Origin: Paraphysomonas bandaiensis
Taxonomy: Eukaryota; Chrysophyceae
Direction: 5' to 3'
Length of the DNA stretch: 32,485 nt
NCBI GenBank assembly: GCA_965644295.1
Contig: CBFFRP010000007.1
Location: 1 to 32,485 of the forward strand
Under the pieces are notes generated by a model. It worked only from the letters and a program-made list of their open reading frames with translations, was not told the DNA's origin and ran no database searches. Made by a program: the position numbers and the translations under genes. The first letter of the stretch is position 1. Every line of letters starts with the position of its first letter. This document shows, one piece after another, positions 21,464-32,485 of this stretch.

Positions 21464-23963
21464 CTATATGATCATAGTTCGCTTTATCTGTAGCCCACTA
21501 GCGGCAAGCTTCAAATATCCCGTACGAATAAGTTCGTTAAGCGCAACGACGAAACGACAATGACAGTGAAGGTTAAGTGAAACATCATCGCTACCGTTGT
21601 CAGATTTAACACTGCTTGTCGCTCGAATCGCTACTTTGCGCTTTTTTCGCGCAGGTGTTATCTCTTCAATGTTAGTATTAGCACAAAACTTGGTCGCATA
21701 CTCCGCAAAAACTTCTGCTACGGAAAACTCTTTCCTTCCATCAAACTTGTGAGACACAATAGAAAATAAGGTTGAGACATCAGGAATGACAAGCGGACTG
21801 GTATATTTATTTTTTGATTCATCGAGAGCAGTGTCGACTGGGGAGAGAGATTCAGCAAATCTGACGCAATGTGAAACATATTGATAAATAGAAGAAGTGT
21901 ATACCTTGTCCTAGTAAACTTCATCAAACCCATATGGTCCGAGGATAAGGCCATTAAAATACAGTCCCGAACACGAACTACTCCGGCAAGGAAGTTTTCA
22001 TTAGATGTCTCAAGTGTATGTGGAGCACGCGGACATCGATGGGTCAAGAGACTAATGCTATAAGACACCCATGCACACACTTCGTGTAGTACACGCTCTA
22101 CAATTCCCTTCATATCAAAACTTTTGGGGTCTATCCACTCAGAGTTCACCTCCACACTCATGCTTGCATTAACAACGGGGCTTTCTGACCTCAATCGTAA
22201 CAGTGACAAGTTAGCACCAGTGATATCATTATCTAGAATACAAACTAGTTCCTGTAACAGAAGCAATACACTAGTATGCTTATTTCTGATATCATTTAGG
22301 GCAGCTGTGCACAGGTGTAGGTCTGACGATTCTGCTAGATCATATTTAACGCCATCTATAACTGCACCTTCTGTGGACAATATTTTTCCCCAGTGCAAAA
22401 AAACTTCCATGACAGTTTTAATAGGAATAGAATTTAGTGTTGTTGCCATTCTATCAAAAAGGGAGGTCAGGACTCGTCCATCCTTACCACTTGTGGTCAC
22501 GACTTCTGCATAAATTAATAATTAATATACACATTCAGTTACACTGCAACATACTACCGTTCCATAGCAAGTATGCACAATAGTAATCTCTCTCTGAAGT
22601 TGGAACAAACTTATTACGAATGCTCTGCAAGATATATTAACGTCATACATGATAACCATCATACAAACCATCAACAGCTGCAGACAGCAACAGTCCATCC
22701 AGTGTCGGAATGACATAAAATCCAAATGATTAACAATAATATCGCACTTCGACCACAAGGGTATTGATGAGACTGGTGGTATATGCACCGATAGCAAATC
22801 CTCTGCGCTCATATATACCAACATATCTTGTATTGCCCTTATTCTATCCTCCCTGTCCTCCAATATCGTCATGTGGCCAGACTGACACGTATATATCATA
22901 AAATATGTATTACCAACTGCACTTCTCTCGTACCGTTAATCTATTCCGGTACATAGATAATAAACTGCATCTCTGCATGTCAAAGTGCTTACAAATGACA
23001 GTATGCAATCTACATAGCTAGAAAATTAATTGGTCAACAATGTCATCAATCATACGTACCGCTCCACACCCGACCACAAACATTTGTCATGCTGGCTGAA
23101 CACGCTTTGAAGCCAATGTAGGATGGGAAGCGACAGTATCAAAGGAAACCTAGTACTCGTAAGAAGAGCAGTCAAAAAATTGTCCAAAACGCGCGCAGGG
23201 GAAGCTGAAGATACTGCAGGATAAACAGCGACCAACTCCAACACTTTTCCACGTAAAGGTAAATGAAGAGGACGGCCAGTAGTATGAACAAGAAGCAACC
23301 CAAATGTTACACTATGTGATAATTCTTGATCCATAATATTATGATGAAGTATCGAAATACATTCACTTAGTAAAATCGGATCTATTATGTCACAGGATTT
23401 AAGTACGATTACAACAACATTAGACTCATCCTTCAGCGACAGCAAAAGAGATTTCAGATTAAAATCAGCAAATTGATCTGAGCGAGTTCCATTTATTGAC
23501 AATGGCAATATGTTACCAATTATGTCTTTAGAATTCTGATTTTGAGTGCAAGTTGATTCCAACCAAATACATGCTGTCCCGCCCATTGGCGCTGTCGCGT
23601 CCTTAGAAATGTGTGAGATCATATTTCCAGTGTCAATATCACTCAATGCTTCAAAATAAATTAGTCAAGGCACCTTACTTAATAAAAATTCATACCAGAG
23701 ACTACCGGTAAAACAGAAACCCGCGATGTATTTTCGCCATCAAGAAGTGTGTATATAAATCCTCGAATTTCGCGGAATAGTTTGTCTTGCGTGCGCCTTA
23801 GTTCTTGGTCATACAATTCATCAACAATATTGCAGCAAATTTGCTTCGCATGCAATCGTAGATTGTACAAGTCATCATCCTTGTTCAAAATATTGTGTGA
23901 CGGTGAGCGATAATGTAACTCATTGCCTTGGCATCTTGACAACATCTTCATAGTTCCACTCAT
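21464..23963 (-). CDS. ORC3: Origin recognition complex subunit 3
   Basis: Seven exons (23963-23696, 23648-23060, 23017-22953, 22916-22669, 22624-22558, 22505-21905, 21860-21464) give 744 aa, close to the 711 of human ORC3. Introns are 36 to 52 bp, and all phases close. ORC3 is a subunit of the complex that marks replication origins and helps load the MCM helicase. Recognisable parts: a strand NVVVIVLKS (166-174) at the position of the Walker B-like strand of the AAA+-like domain, followed by SVTFGLLLVHTTGRPLHLPL and LLTSTRFPL, as in ORC3; a basic stretch ARKKRKVAIR before the C terminus, a possible nuclear signal; and a C-terminal winged-helix end RFVVALNELIRTGYLKL. As in other ORC3 proteins, I see no Walker A motif. 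The intron at 22917-22952 is only 36 bp and removes an in-frame stop. The gene is divergent from the ankyrin gene. Confidence 0.87.
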
Positions 23964-24354
23964 CAGCTACACATTCACTGTGTGCGATGAAACTTCAATC
24001 CAATATACTGACCCTTTACTTAACACATACTCCTATGGCCTACTAGCGTTTTTAATTCTTATTCATCACAGTTCCAGTTGGTATCAGAGATTTCGTTAGT
24101 CCATCTGTACAGTACCGTGGTGTGCAGTGGTATACCGTACAGAGTATATCCAGTATTCAGAAGTATTTCTTAGCAATCCATACTGTATACCATATGTACG
24201 GTGCTGTAGTCAACTACGTCGTCGTATTACGTACTTGATGGTGGTTGATGATACCTCAACAATCACTCAACTCTAAAATTTCCCTCAGCGGAGGCTGTTT
24301 TTTATTTTGTTGATGTTTGTGAATGCAGTGTGTGTATTAGATCAGATACGCACC
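23964..24354. promoter_or_regulatory. Shared divergent promoter region of ORC3 and the ankyrin gene
   Basis: A 391-bp gap separates two diverging start codons. It contains CTGTACAGTACC (about 24105), GGTATACCGTACAG (about 24129), an imperfect inverted pair, and CTGTATACCATATGTACGG (about 24183), again GTATAC-centred. The ankyrin start codon has a favourable context (CACCATGTC). Confidence 0.5.
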
Positions 24355-27300
24355 ATGTCAAATCTTGTAAGTGGCGCAACTAACACAATGGTGGTCACTT
24401 AGTCCACATAGGTTTAAGTGCTCGTTATACCGAAATATATCGCTGTATATAATGTGCGATGTGTTTCAATTGTCGCAGTCAGGTGATGTAGAAGGTCTTC
24501 GAAGACTTTATGTGAGCAATAATAGGTGCTTCGATGACACGAACTTGGTACGTTCATCAATGAAAAGAACTCTATGTCTTATTCATACTTTCAGATTGGT
24601 CGATCCCCTCTACATATTGCATGCTTGGAAGGTCACCTCGACGTGATCAATTATTTAGTTGAGCATGGGGTTTTTCTGGATGCATATGATACGGTTAGCT
24701 GGTGTGAGTCCTATGATCGCGTCTGCTAAAAACATTCAGGCTGGACGCACTCCGTTTCATTTAGCCTGTAAGAAAGGGCACATAAGAGCGGCACAGTGCT
24801 TACACAGTTTTGGAGTGCACATCGACGGCAGGTCGAAGGTATGTTACGGGTACACCATAAATGTCTTAATCGTGTGTGTAGAATGGTGACACCGCTCTCC
24901 ACTTTGCAGCGAATGAGGCTCGATTAGACATTGCTAAATGGTTAATTGACAATGGTGCTAATATTCACAGTGCGAACCGGGTATTCTGACCGCGTTCATT
25001 TCGACTATGGTGAATTTCTTTATTGTAGGATGGAGATACTCCTCTCCATATGGCCTCTATGTGCGGACACTTCCCCATTGCCCAGCTTCTTGTCAGCAAT
25101 GGCGCTGATGTGAAGGCTCCGAATGAAGTTAGTTGTGCTGCGTTTGTACCGCTATAGTGTAATTTCACGCGCAGGATGGGTCGACTACGATCCATCGAGC
25201 CTCCACTTGGGATCAGCTTACAGTCGCTCAGTTTCTCTACGAGATGGGTGCTGATATTCACATACCTAACAAGGTTTGTATGTCCTTCATTGTGCTATAT
25301 TATAGTCACTTTAATAGGTCGGGGATACCCCTCTTCACTGCGCTTCATATGCTGGGAGCCAGAGTGTCGCAGTCTGGTTACTCCTTCAGGGGGCTGATAT
25401 TCATGCTACTAACAATGTACTGATTGACACATCATGACGAATGAATTCATAATAATACTTATTAGGCAGGACAAACTTCAGTCGATAGAGCTGGAACCAC
25501 TCAATTGAGGGCCTTGTTACGTGATGTTGAGGTATAGGTATCGTCGAAATGTTGCTCGTTTACAATGCACTGTAGTTGCGTGGGGTAGAAGCTGTCCGCG
25601 AAAAATCAGAGGAAACGCCTGCTGAAATGTCGCTTCGTTATGCAGAAGAGGTACGTTATTTAACTGCTAGTATACCGTTACAGTCTATTCAGGATGCCGT
25701 AAAGGATAGAATTGAGGAAGAAGAGAGAGAGGCATCGGAGGTACGCCTAGCTGTTTTATTCCTATATCATCTGTTACCCAGATGAGAGCACGACGCCAAC
25801 TCGAAAAAGAGCTATCGTTACTTGCAGAGGAGGTAATATTTTTGAACCAATCAGATAAGCGTGTGTTATATAGTGTTTTAGCCTCGATCACGACGCAGGC
25901 GGCGTGTTTGTGCAAGCCCGACTGGTAATGTCATGGAAACTCCGGTGATGCGAATATGCGCGTTCTCTGTGTATGTCTTATTTTAGAGCAGGCTCAAGCG
26001 GCACCCACAATTGCTGCTACTCCTACAACTTTATCCAATGATGACGTAGTTAATGTCAAGTTCAATGATGAGTATGTTGAAGAGGATTCTGTGCGCAGTG
26101 ATATGAGCAGTATTGGTGACAGTGTCGTGAGTTCGAAGAGCCAAGTGTCAGTTGAGGTGGGTTGTTATTGTGTCCAATTCTATAAGCCGATTAAATCTTG
26201 AATAGTACTGGAGCGAACGGGCATTACATCATTTGCAGGCAATAAAATCATTCGATCAACTTCCAGAAAATGAGCTGGTGATTATTTTTTGTGTACAATT
26301 ACTTCAGTTAACGTACGTTGTAGTATAGCTCCAGTAGTGACGCCTATACTGAAGACAGCGACGATACTTCTATCGATACCAATATTGATAGTGATTTAGA
26401 TTCCCTATATTACGAAAAACTTGATCACCTTCTTCGAAAGCAGCAAAATGAAATGGAAATGCTGTTGGGTCAGCAGAGAAAAGAGTTGGAAGAATTGCAG
26501 AATCGCCAACTAGAAGACTTAGCAAGATTTGACGCCAAAAATGCTGTTAATAGTCCACAATTAATACTAAATTCTCATGGGAACGAACGTGACCAGATGT
26601 TACACCATCATGCCACTGAACGACAAGAGCTGGATCAAACCCACGAAGATGAAAGAAATATGCTGAAAAACGGAATCGATGTAATGTCTGAATATGATCA
26701 CGAAGTGATGGATGCGAGAAATTTCTGCCCAGAGAATGATATAGTATCTCATAAATCTGAAAGTCCAGAGAAAACTGATGGTATGGAAGTTATTTCTCAA
26801 GGAGACAATGTTGGTTCATCCAAGGAGGATGTAATACCTTTGTCTGTGGAGAATCGTTTGTATCATCTTGGTGGTGATATTGCTGCAGAAGGGTCTGCCT
26901 ATCACGATCTGGATAGCGCTCATGTACGGGCCTTCTGTCCACATACTGTGTAGTCTAACGTTTCCGTTGTGCTTTGTTGCAGGATCTTGTAGCTCCGATG
27001 TCACCCTTATCTGACCATTCGAAAACGGACTGCATTGTCGATGATGAAGCAAGTGATAAAGATGAAGCATGTGAATACTGCTCGCTCCCCTCTTCTATTA
27101 CAAAAAACACTCCACTGAATGATGAAAACTGTACCTCCGAACATTTAGAATCTTCAGGTAGGTCATTTTAATACCAAGCACTAATGAATGAAAGTCAGAT
27201 GATTGTACATCGCGCTGTTATAACTCTTTCGTCTACAGATGGTTACGAATCCATTGACTTTGGTGACCGCGATAGTGATTCTGATTCTTTCGATTCGAAT

Positions 27301-30300
27301 GAGTTAGAAGTCTTACAAGATATTCATATTAGACAGAAGAAAGAGTATGAAGATCTCAAGTGTAAACATGCGGATGAAATTGATAAGCTTCTTCGTTCTC
27401 AAAAAGGAGCGATGGATGAATTACGGGGTGATTTACTTCGTGGTCGAACAAGTAAGAAGCAATTAGAGGAATTAGATATGTGCCACGAAAATGAATATAA
27501 AGATTTGAAGGCGGAACAACTGAATGAAATGGATGCTTTACAGAGACGGCACAAGTCAGAGCAAGATGGTATGACGTCGGCACTGAGAGGGCGGAGTTTG
27601 AGTTTTCAGGTAACACCATACATATTACCGTATATTTGCCTAACAATGATTCTATCAGTCCCAGCCAGATGGTGGGGATAGAGGTGATACTACTCCAGGA
27701 GGTGTATCAGACAGTGATGTACCTAAAGCAGAATCGGAACCGAGCACTGTGCCTGTGGATGAAGATATGCGTAAGGATTCTGTGGGCGATGTAGATGGTG
27801 TTCGTGAGATTGTGGATGATGCACCCGTGTCGGAGGATGTGGCACCTGTTTCGGAGGATGGTGTTTTGCGTCCTGTTGATGTTGATGTTGATGATGTTGG
27901 TCCTGCAGGGAGAGATGATGGTGTCGGGTCTAGTGCTAATGTACGTGGTGTCTGAGTGTGTAATGTTGTTGTCATTTACATTATTGTTATTGTTTATGTT
28001 ATTGTTGATCGTATTGTTGTTGTCAGTATTTTATCTACAGTGTATTGAGTGTTTCTAATGAATTGTGTTTGTGTGTCTGTGTTGTTGTAGGCCCGAGAAG
28101 CTCCCTTATCATCATCGCCACTTGATGATGTTGAGTATGAGGGTGCGGACAAAGTAAATGACGAGGATAGTGAGAAAGGAGAGGGTGCTATTGGCACTGT
28201 TCCCTCTGCGGATGGCAAATCATCTGATTTGGATGGTGGGGATAGAGGTGATACTACTCCAGGAGGTGTATCAGACAGTGATGTACCTAAAGCAGAATCG
28301 GAACCGAGCACTGTGCCTTTGGATGAAGATATGCGTAAGGATTCTGTGGGCGATGTAGATGGCGTTCGTGAGAGTGTGGATGATGCACCCGTGTCGGAGG
28401 ATGTGGCACCTGTTTCGGAGGATGGTGTTTTGCGTCCTGTTGATGTTGATGAGGGTGCGGACAAAGTAAATGACGAGGATAGTGAGAAAGGAGAGGGTGC
28501 TATTGGCACTGTTCCCTCTGCGGATGGCAAATTATCTGATTTGGATGGTGGGGATAGAGGTGATACTACTCCAGGAGGTGTATCAGACAGTGATGTACCT
28601 AAAGCAGAATCGGAACCGAGCACTGTGCCTTTGGATGAAGATATGCGTAAGGATTCTGTGGGCGATGTAGATGGCGTTCGTGAGAGTGTGGATGATGCAT
28701 CCAAGGAGGATGTGGCACCTGTTTCGGAGGATGGTGTTTTGCGTCCTGTTGATGTTGATGAGGGTGCGGACAAAGTAAATGACGAGGATAGTGAGAAAGG
28801 AGAGGGTGCTATTGGCACTGTTCCCTCTGCGGATGGCAAATTATCTGATTTGGATGGTGGGGATAGAGGTGATACTACTCCAGGAGGTGTATCAGACAGT
28901 GATGTACCTAAAGCAGAATCGGAACCGAGCACTGTGCCTTTGGATGAAGATATGCGTAAGGATTCTGTGGGCGATGTAGATGGCGTTCGTGAGAGTGTGG
29001 ATGATGCACCCGTGTCGGAGGATGTGGCACCTGTTTCGGAGGATGGTGTTTTGCGTCCTGTTGATGTTGATGAGGGTGCGGACAAAGTAAATGACGAGGA
29101 TAGTGAGAAAGGAGAGGGTGCTATTGGCACTGTTCCCTCTGCGGATGGCAAATTATCTGATTTGGATGGTGGGGATAGAGGTGATACTACTCCAGGAGGT
29201 GTATCAGACAGTGATGTACCTAAAGCAGAATCGGAACCGAGCACTGTGCCTTTGGATGAAGATATGCGTAAGGATTCTGTGGGCGATGTAGATGGCGTTC
29301 GTGAGAGTGTGGATGATGCATCCAAGGAGGATGTGGCACCTGTTTCGGAGGATGGTGTTTTGCGTCCTGTTGATGTTGATGAGGGTGCGGACAAAGTAAA
29401 TGACGAGGATAGTGAGAAAGGAGAGGGTGCTATTGGCACTGTTCCCTCTGCGGATGGCAAATTATCTGATTTGGATGGTGGGGATAGAGGTGATACTACT
29501 CCAGGAGGTGTATCAGACAGTGATGTACCTAAAGCAGAATCGGAACCGAGCACTGTGCCTGTGGATGAAGATATGCGTAAGGATTCTGTGGGCGATGTAG
29601 ATGGCGTTCGTGAGAGTGTGGATGATGCACCCGTGTCGGAGGATGTGGCACCTGTTTCGGAGGATGGTGTTTTGCGTCCTGTTGATGTTGATGAGGGTGC
29701 GGACAAAGTAAATGACGAGGATAGTGAGAAAGGAGAGGGTGCTATTGGCACTGTTCCCTCTGCGGATGGCAAATTATCTGATTTGGATGGTGGGGATAGA
29801 GGTGATACTACTCCAGGAGGTGTATCAGACAGTGATGTACCTAAAGCAGAATCGGAACCGAGCACTGTGCCTTTGGATGAAGATATGCGTAAGGATTCTG
29901 TGGGCGATGTAGATGGCGTTCGTGAGAGTGTGGATGATGCATCCAAGGAGGATGTGGCACCTGTTTCGGAGGATGGTGTTTTGCGTCCTGTTGATGTTGA
30001 TGAGGGTGCGGACAAAGTAAATGACGAGGATAGTGAGAAAGGAGAGGGTGCTATTGGCACTGTTCCCTCTGCGGATGGCAAATTATCTGATTTGGATGGT
30101 GGGGATAGAGGTGATACTACTCCAGGAGGTGTATCAGACAGTGATGTACCTAAAGCAGAATCGGAACCGAGCACTGTGCCTGTGGATGAAGATATGCGTA
30201 AGGATTCTGTGGGCGATGTAGATGGTGTTCGTGAGATTGTGGATGATGCATCCAAGGAGGATGTGGCACCTGTTTCGGAGGATGGTGTTTTGCGTCCTGT

Positions 30301-32485
30301 TGATGTTGATGAGGGTGCGGACAAAGTAAATGACGAGGATAGTGAGAAAGGAGAGGGTGCTATTGGCACTGTTCCCTCTGCGGATGGCAAATTATCTGAT
30401 TTGGATGGTGGGGATAGAGGTGATACTACTCCAGGAGGTGTATCAGGCAGTGATGTACCTAAAGCAGAATCGGAACCGAGCACTGTGCCTGTGGATGAAG
30501 ATATGCGTAAGGATTCTGTGGGCGATGTAGATGGTGTTCGTGAGATTGTGGATGATGCACCCGTTTCGGAGGATGTGGCACCTGTTTCGGAGGATGGTGT
30601 TTTGCGTCCTGTTAATGTTGATGATGTTGATGAGGGTGCGGACAAAGTAAATGACGAGGATAGTGAGAAAGGAGAGGGTGCTATTGGCACTGTTCCCTCT
30701 GCGGATGGCAAATCATCTGATTTGGATGGTGGGGATAGAGGTGATACTACTCCAGGAGGTGTATCAGACAGTGATGTACCTAAAGCAGAATCGGAACCGA
30801 GCACTGTGCCTGTGGATGAAGATATGCGTAAGGATTCTGTGGGCGATGTAGATGGTGTTCGTGAGAGTGTGGATGATGCATCCAAGGAGGATGTGGCACC
30901 TGTTTCGGAGGATGGTGTTTTGCGTCCTGTTGATGTTGATGAGGGTGCGGACAAAGTAAATGACGAGGATAGTGAGAAAGGAGAGGGTGCTATTGGCACT
31001 GTTCCCTCTGCGGATGGCAAATTATCTGATTTGGATGGTGGGGATAGAGGTGATACTACTCCAGGAGGTGTATCAGACAGTGATGTACCTAAAGCAGAAT
31101 CGGAACCGAGCACTGTGCCTGTGGATGAAGATATGCGTAAGGATTCTGTGGGCGATGTAGATGGTGTTCGTGAGATTGTGGATGATGCATCCAAGGAGGA
31201 TGTGGCACCTGTTTCGGAGGATGGTGTTTTGCGTCCTGTTGATGTTGATGAGGGTGCGGACAAAGTAAATGACGAGGATAGTGAGAAAGGAGAGGGTGCT
31301 ATTGGCACTGTTCCCTCTGCGGATGGCAAATTATCTGATTTGGATGGTGGGGATAGAGGTGATACTACTCCAGGAGGTGTATCAGGCAGTGATGTACCTA
31401 AAGCAGAATCGGAACCGAGCACTGTGCCTGTGGATGAAGATATGCGTAAGGATTCTGTGGGCGATGTAGATGGTGTTCGTGAGATTGTGGATGATGCACC
31501 CGTTTCGGAGGATGTGGCACCTGTTTCGGAGGATGGTGTTTTGCGTCCTGTTAATGTTGATGATGTTGATGAGGGTGCGGACAAAGTAAATGACGAGGAT
31601 AGTGAGAAAGGAGAGGGTGCTATTGGCACTGTTCCCTCTGCGGATGGCAAATCATCTGATTTGGATGGTGGGGATAGAGGTGATACTACTCCAGGAGGTG
31701 TATCAGACAGTGATGTACCTAAAGCAGAATCGGAACCGAGCACTGTGCCTGTGGATGAAGATATGCGTAAGGATTCTGTGGGCGATGTAGATGGTGTTCG
31801 TGAGAGTGTGGATGATGCATCCAAGGAGGATGTGGCACCTGTTTCGGAGGATGGTGTTTTGCGTCCTGTTGATGTTGATGAGGGTGCGGACAAAGTAAAT
31901 GACGAGGATAGTGAGAAAGGAGAGGGTGCTATTGGCACTGTTCCCTCTGCGGATGGCAAATTATCTGATTTGGATGGAGGGGATAGAGGTGATACTACTC
32001 CAGGAGGTGTATCAGACAGTGATGTACCTAAAGCAGAATCGGAACCGAGCACTGTGCCTGTGGATGAAGATATGCGTAAGGATTCTGTGGGCGATGTAGA
32101 TGGTGTTCGTGAGAGTGTGGATGATGCATCCAAGGAGGATGTGGCACCTGTTTCGGAGGATGGTGTTTTGCGTCCTGTTGATGTTGATGAGGGTGCGGAC
32201 AAAGTAAATGACGAGGATAGTGAGAAAGGAGAGGGTGCTATTGGCACTGTTCCCTCTGCGGATGGCAAATCATCTGATTTGGATGGTGGGGATAGAGGTG
32301 ATACTACTCCAGGAGGTGTATCAGACAGTGATGTACCTAAAGCAGAATCGGAACCGAGCACTGTGCCTGTGGATGAAGATATGCGTAAGGATTCTGTGGG
32401 CGATGTAGATGGTGTTCGTGAGAGTGTGGATGATGCACCCGTGTCGGAGGATGTGGCACCTGTTTCGGAGGATGGTGTTTTGCGT
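24355..32485 (+). CDS. Giant ankyrin, coiled-coil and acidic-repeat protein (3' end beyond window)
   Basis: Twenty exons give at least 2330 aa: 24355-24366, 24479-24547, 24595-24693, 24740-24838, 24882-24980, 25029-25127, 25175-25273, 25318-25416, 25466-25531, 25576-25650, 25693-25740, 25782-25832, 25882-25924, 25987-26156, 26239-26277, 26324-26923, 26983-27157, 27239-27609, 27659-27940 and 28091 onward. Introns are mostly 41-62 bp, GT...AG; only two are not phase 0. Residues 28-225 are six ankyrin repeats (for example DGDTPLHMASMCGHFPIAQL), a protein-binding scaffold. A charged linker with PRSRRRRRV follows, possibly a nuclear signal. Two related coiled-coil blocks (exons 16 and 18) come next. 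From residue about 775 an acidic repeat of 103-107 residues runs to the window edge. No enzyme domain is seen. It is probably a scaffold; partner and location are unknown. No stop codon is reached. Confidence 0.85.
28139..32485 (+). repeat. Coding tandem array, 14 units of 309, 312 or 321 bp
   Basis: Units start at 28139, 28451, 28760, 29072, 29381, 29693, 30002, 30311, 30632, 30941, 31250, 31571, 31880 and 32189; the last is cut by the window end. A diverged partial copy lies in the preceding exon (27670 to about 27890). Units are nearly identical, and all length differences are multiples of three. The plus-strand product begins EGADKVNDEDSEKGEGAIG and contains DSDVPKAESEPSTVP; it is strongly acidic and likely disordered. 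Units 1-6 alternate 312 and 309 bp; units 7-9 (309, 309, 321) recur as units 10-12. Confidence 0.97.

Noticed and set aside
27994-32361. 1455-aa minus-strand open frame as a gene
   Set aside because: The plus-strand reading continues in frame from nineteen upstream exons with consistent splice sites and coiled coils, and unit lengths divisible by three keep the antisense open for free. It is kept only as a finding to test.
28158-32408. Fourteen repeated 66-codon plus-strand frames inside the array
   Set aside because: They are out of frame with the spliced gene, identical because the DNA repeats, and each ends within its unit.
28139-32485. CRISPR-like array
   Set aside because: Units are 309-321 bp and nearly identical throughout, with no spacers, and they form part of a eukaryotic coding exon.

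Overview
The window is nuclear DNA of a eukaryote, most likely a flagellated protist. The evidence is dense splicing with very short introns (mostly 36 to 62 bp, GT...AG, often with a CTAAC/TTAAC/TTAAT-like branch site), AT-rich intergenic DNA, a Ty1/copia retrotransposon, and genes for ORC3, an Arf-family GTPase and a dynein-regulatory-complex-like ciliary protein. I cannot fix the lineage. The copia element carries active-site variants that I associate with elements of algae and stramenopiles, but this is only a hint.

Layout. 1-5101: an apparently intact copia element on the minus strand, with LTRs that look identical across 353 bp and one open 1462-aa gag-pol frame. 5102-8091: about 3 kb without a gene I can establish, holding one convincing orphan exon. 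8092-8977 (-): a seven-exon gene for a DRC12/CCDC153-like coiled-coil protein. It is divergent from 9456-11453 (+), a three-exon gene for a degenerate EF-hand protein; the two share a 478-bp intergenic promoter region. 11454-15377: a 3.9-kb AT-rich stretch without a recognised gene. 15378-16069 (+): a small secreted protein. It converges on 17041-17742 (-), a four-exon Arl8-like GTPase. 18105-18554 (+): an incomplete spliced coding segment that I do not recognise. 18555-21463: mostly empty. 21464-23963 (-): a seven-exon ORC3 gene (744 aa), divergent from 24355 onward (+). The latter is a 20-exon gene that runs off the window. It encodes ankyrin repeats, charged linkers, two coiled-coil blocks and then a huge acidic array of about 103-residue repeats (14 copies to the window end).

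Most genes had to be rebuilt from splice sites and reading phase, because exons are short. In every model given as a gene, exon phases close without a frameshift. Exons of the ankyrin gene map one-to-one onto repeats: six consecutive exons of exactly 99 nt, each one 33-residue repeat.

Points most worth a second look: (1) a perfect 16-bp inverted repeat linking the copia LTR to the gag start, placed where a primer-binding site belongs while no tRNA-type site is visible, which suggests self-primed reverse transcription or a start-codon hairpin; (2) a family of GTATAC-centred palindromes upstream of most gene starts; (3) the acidic tandem array, whose higher-order structure switches from a 621-bp dimer to a 939-bp trimer; (4) a 1455-codon antisense open frame through that array, which I judge to be a shadow.
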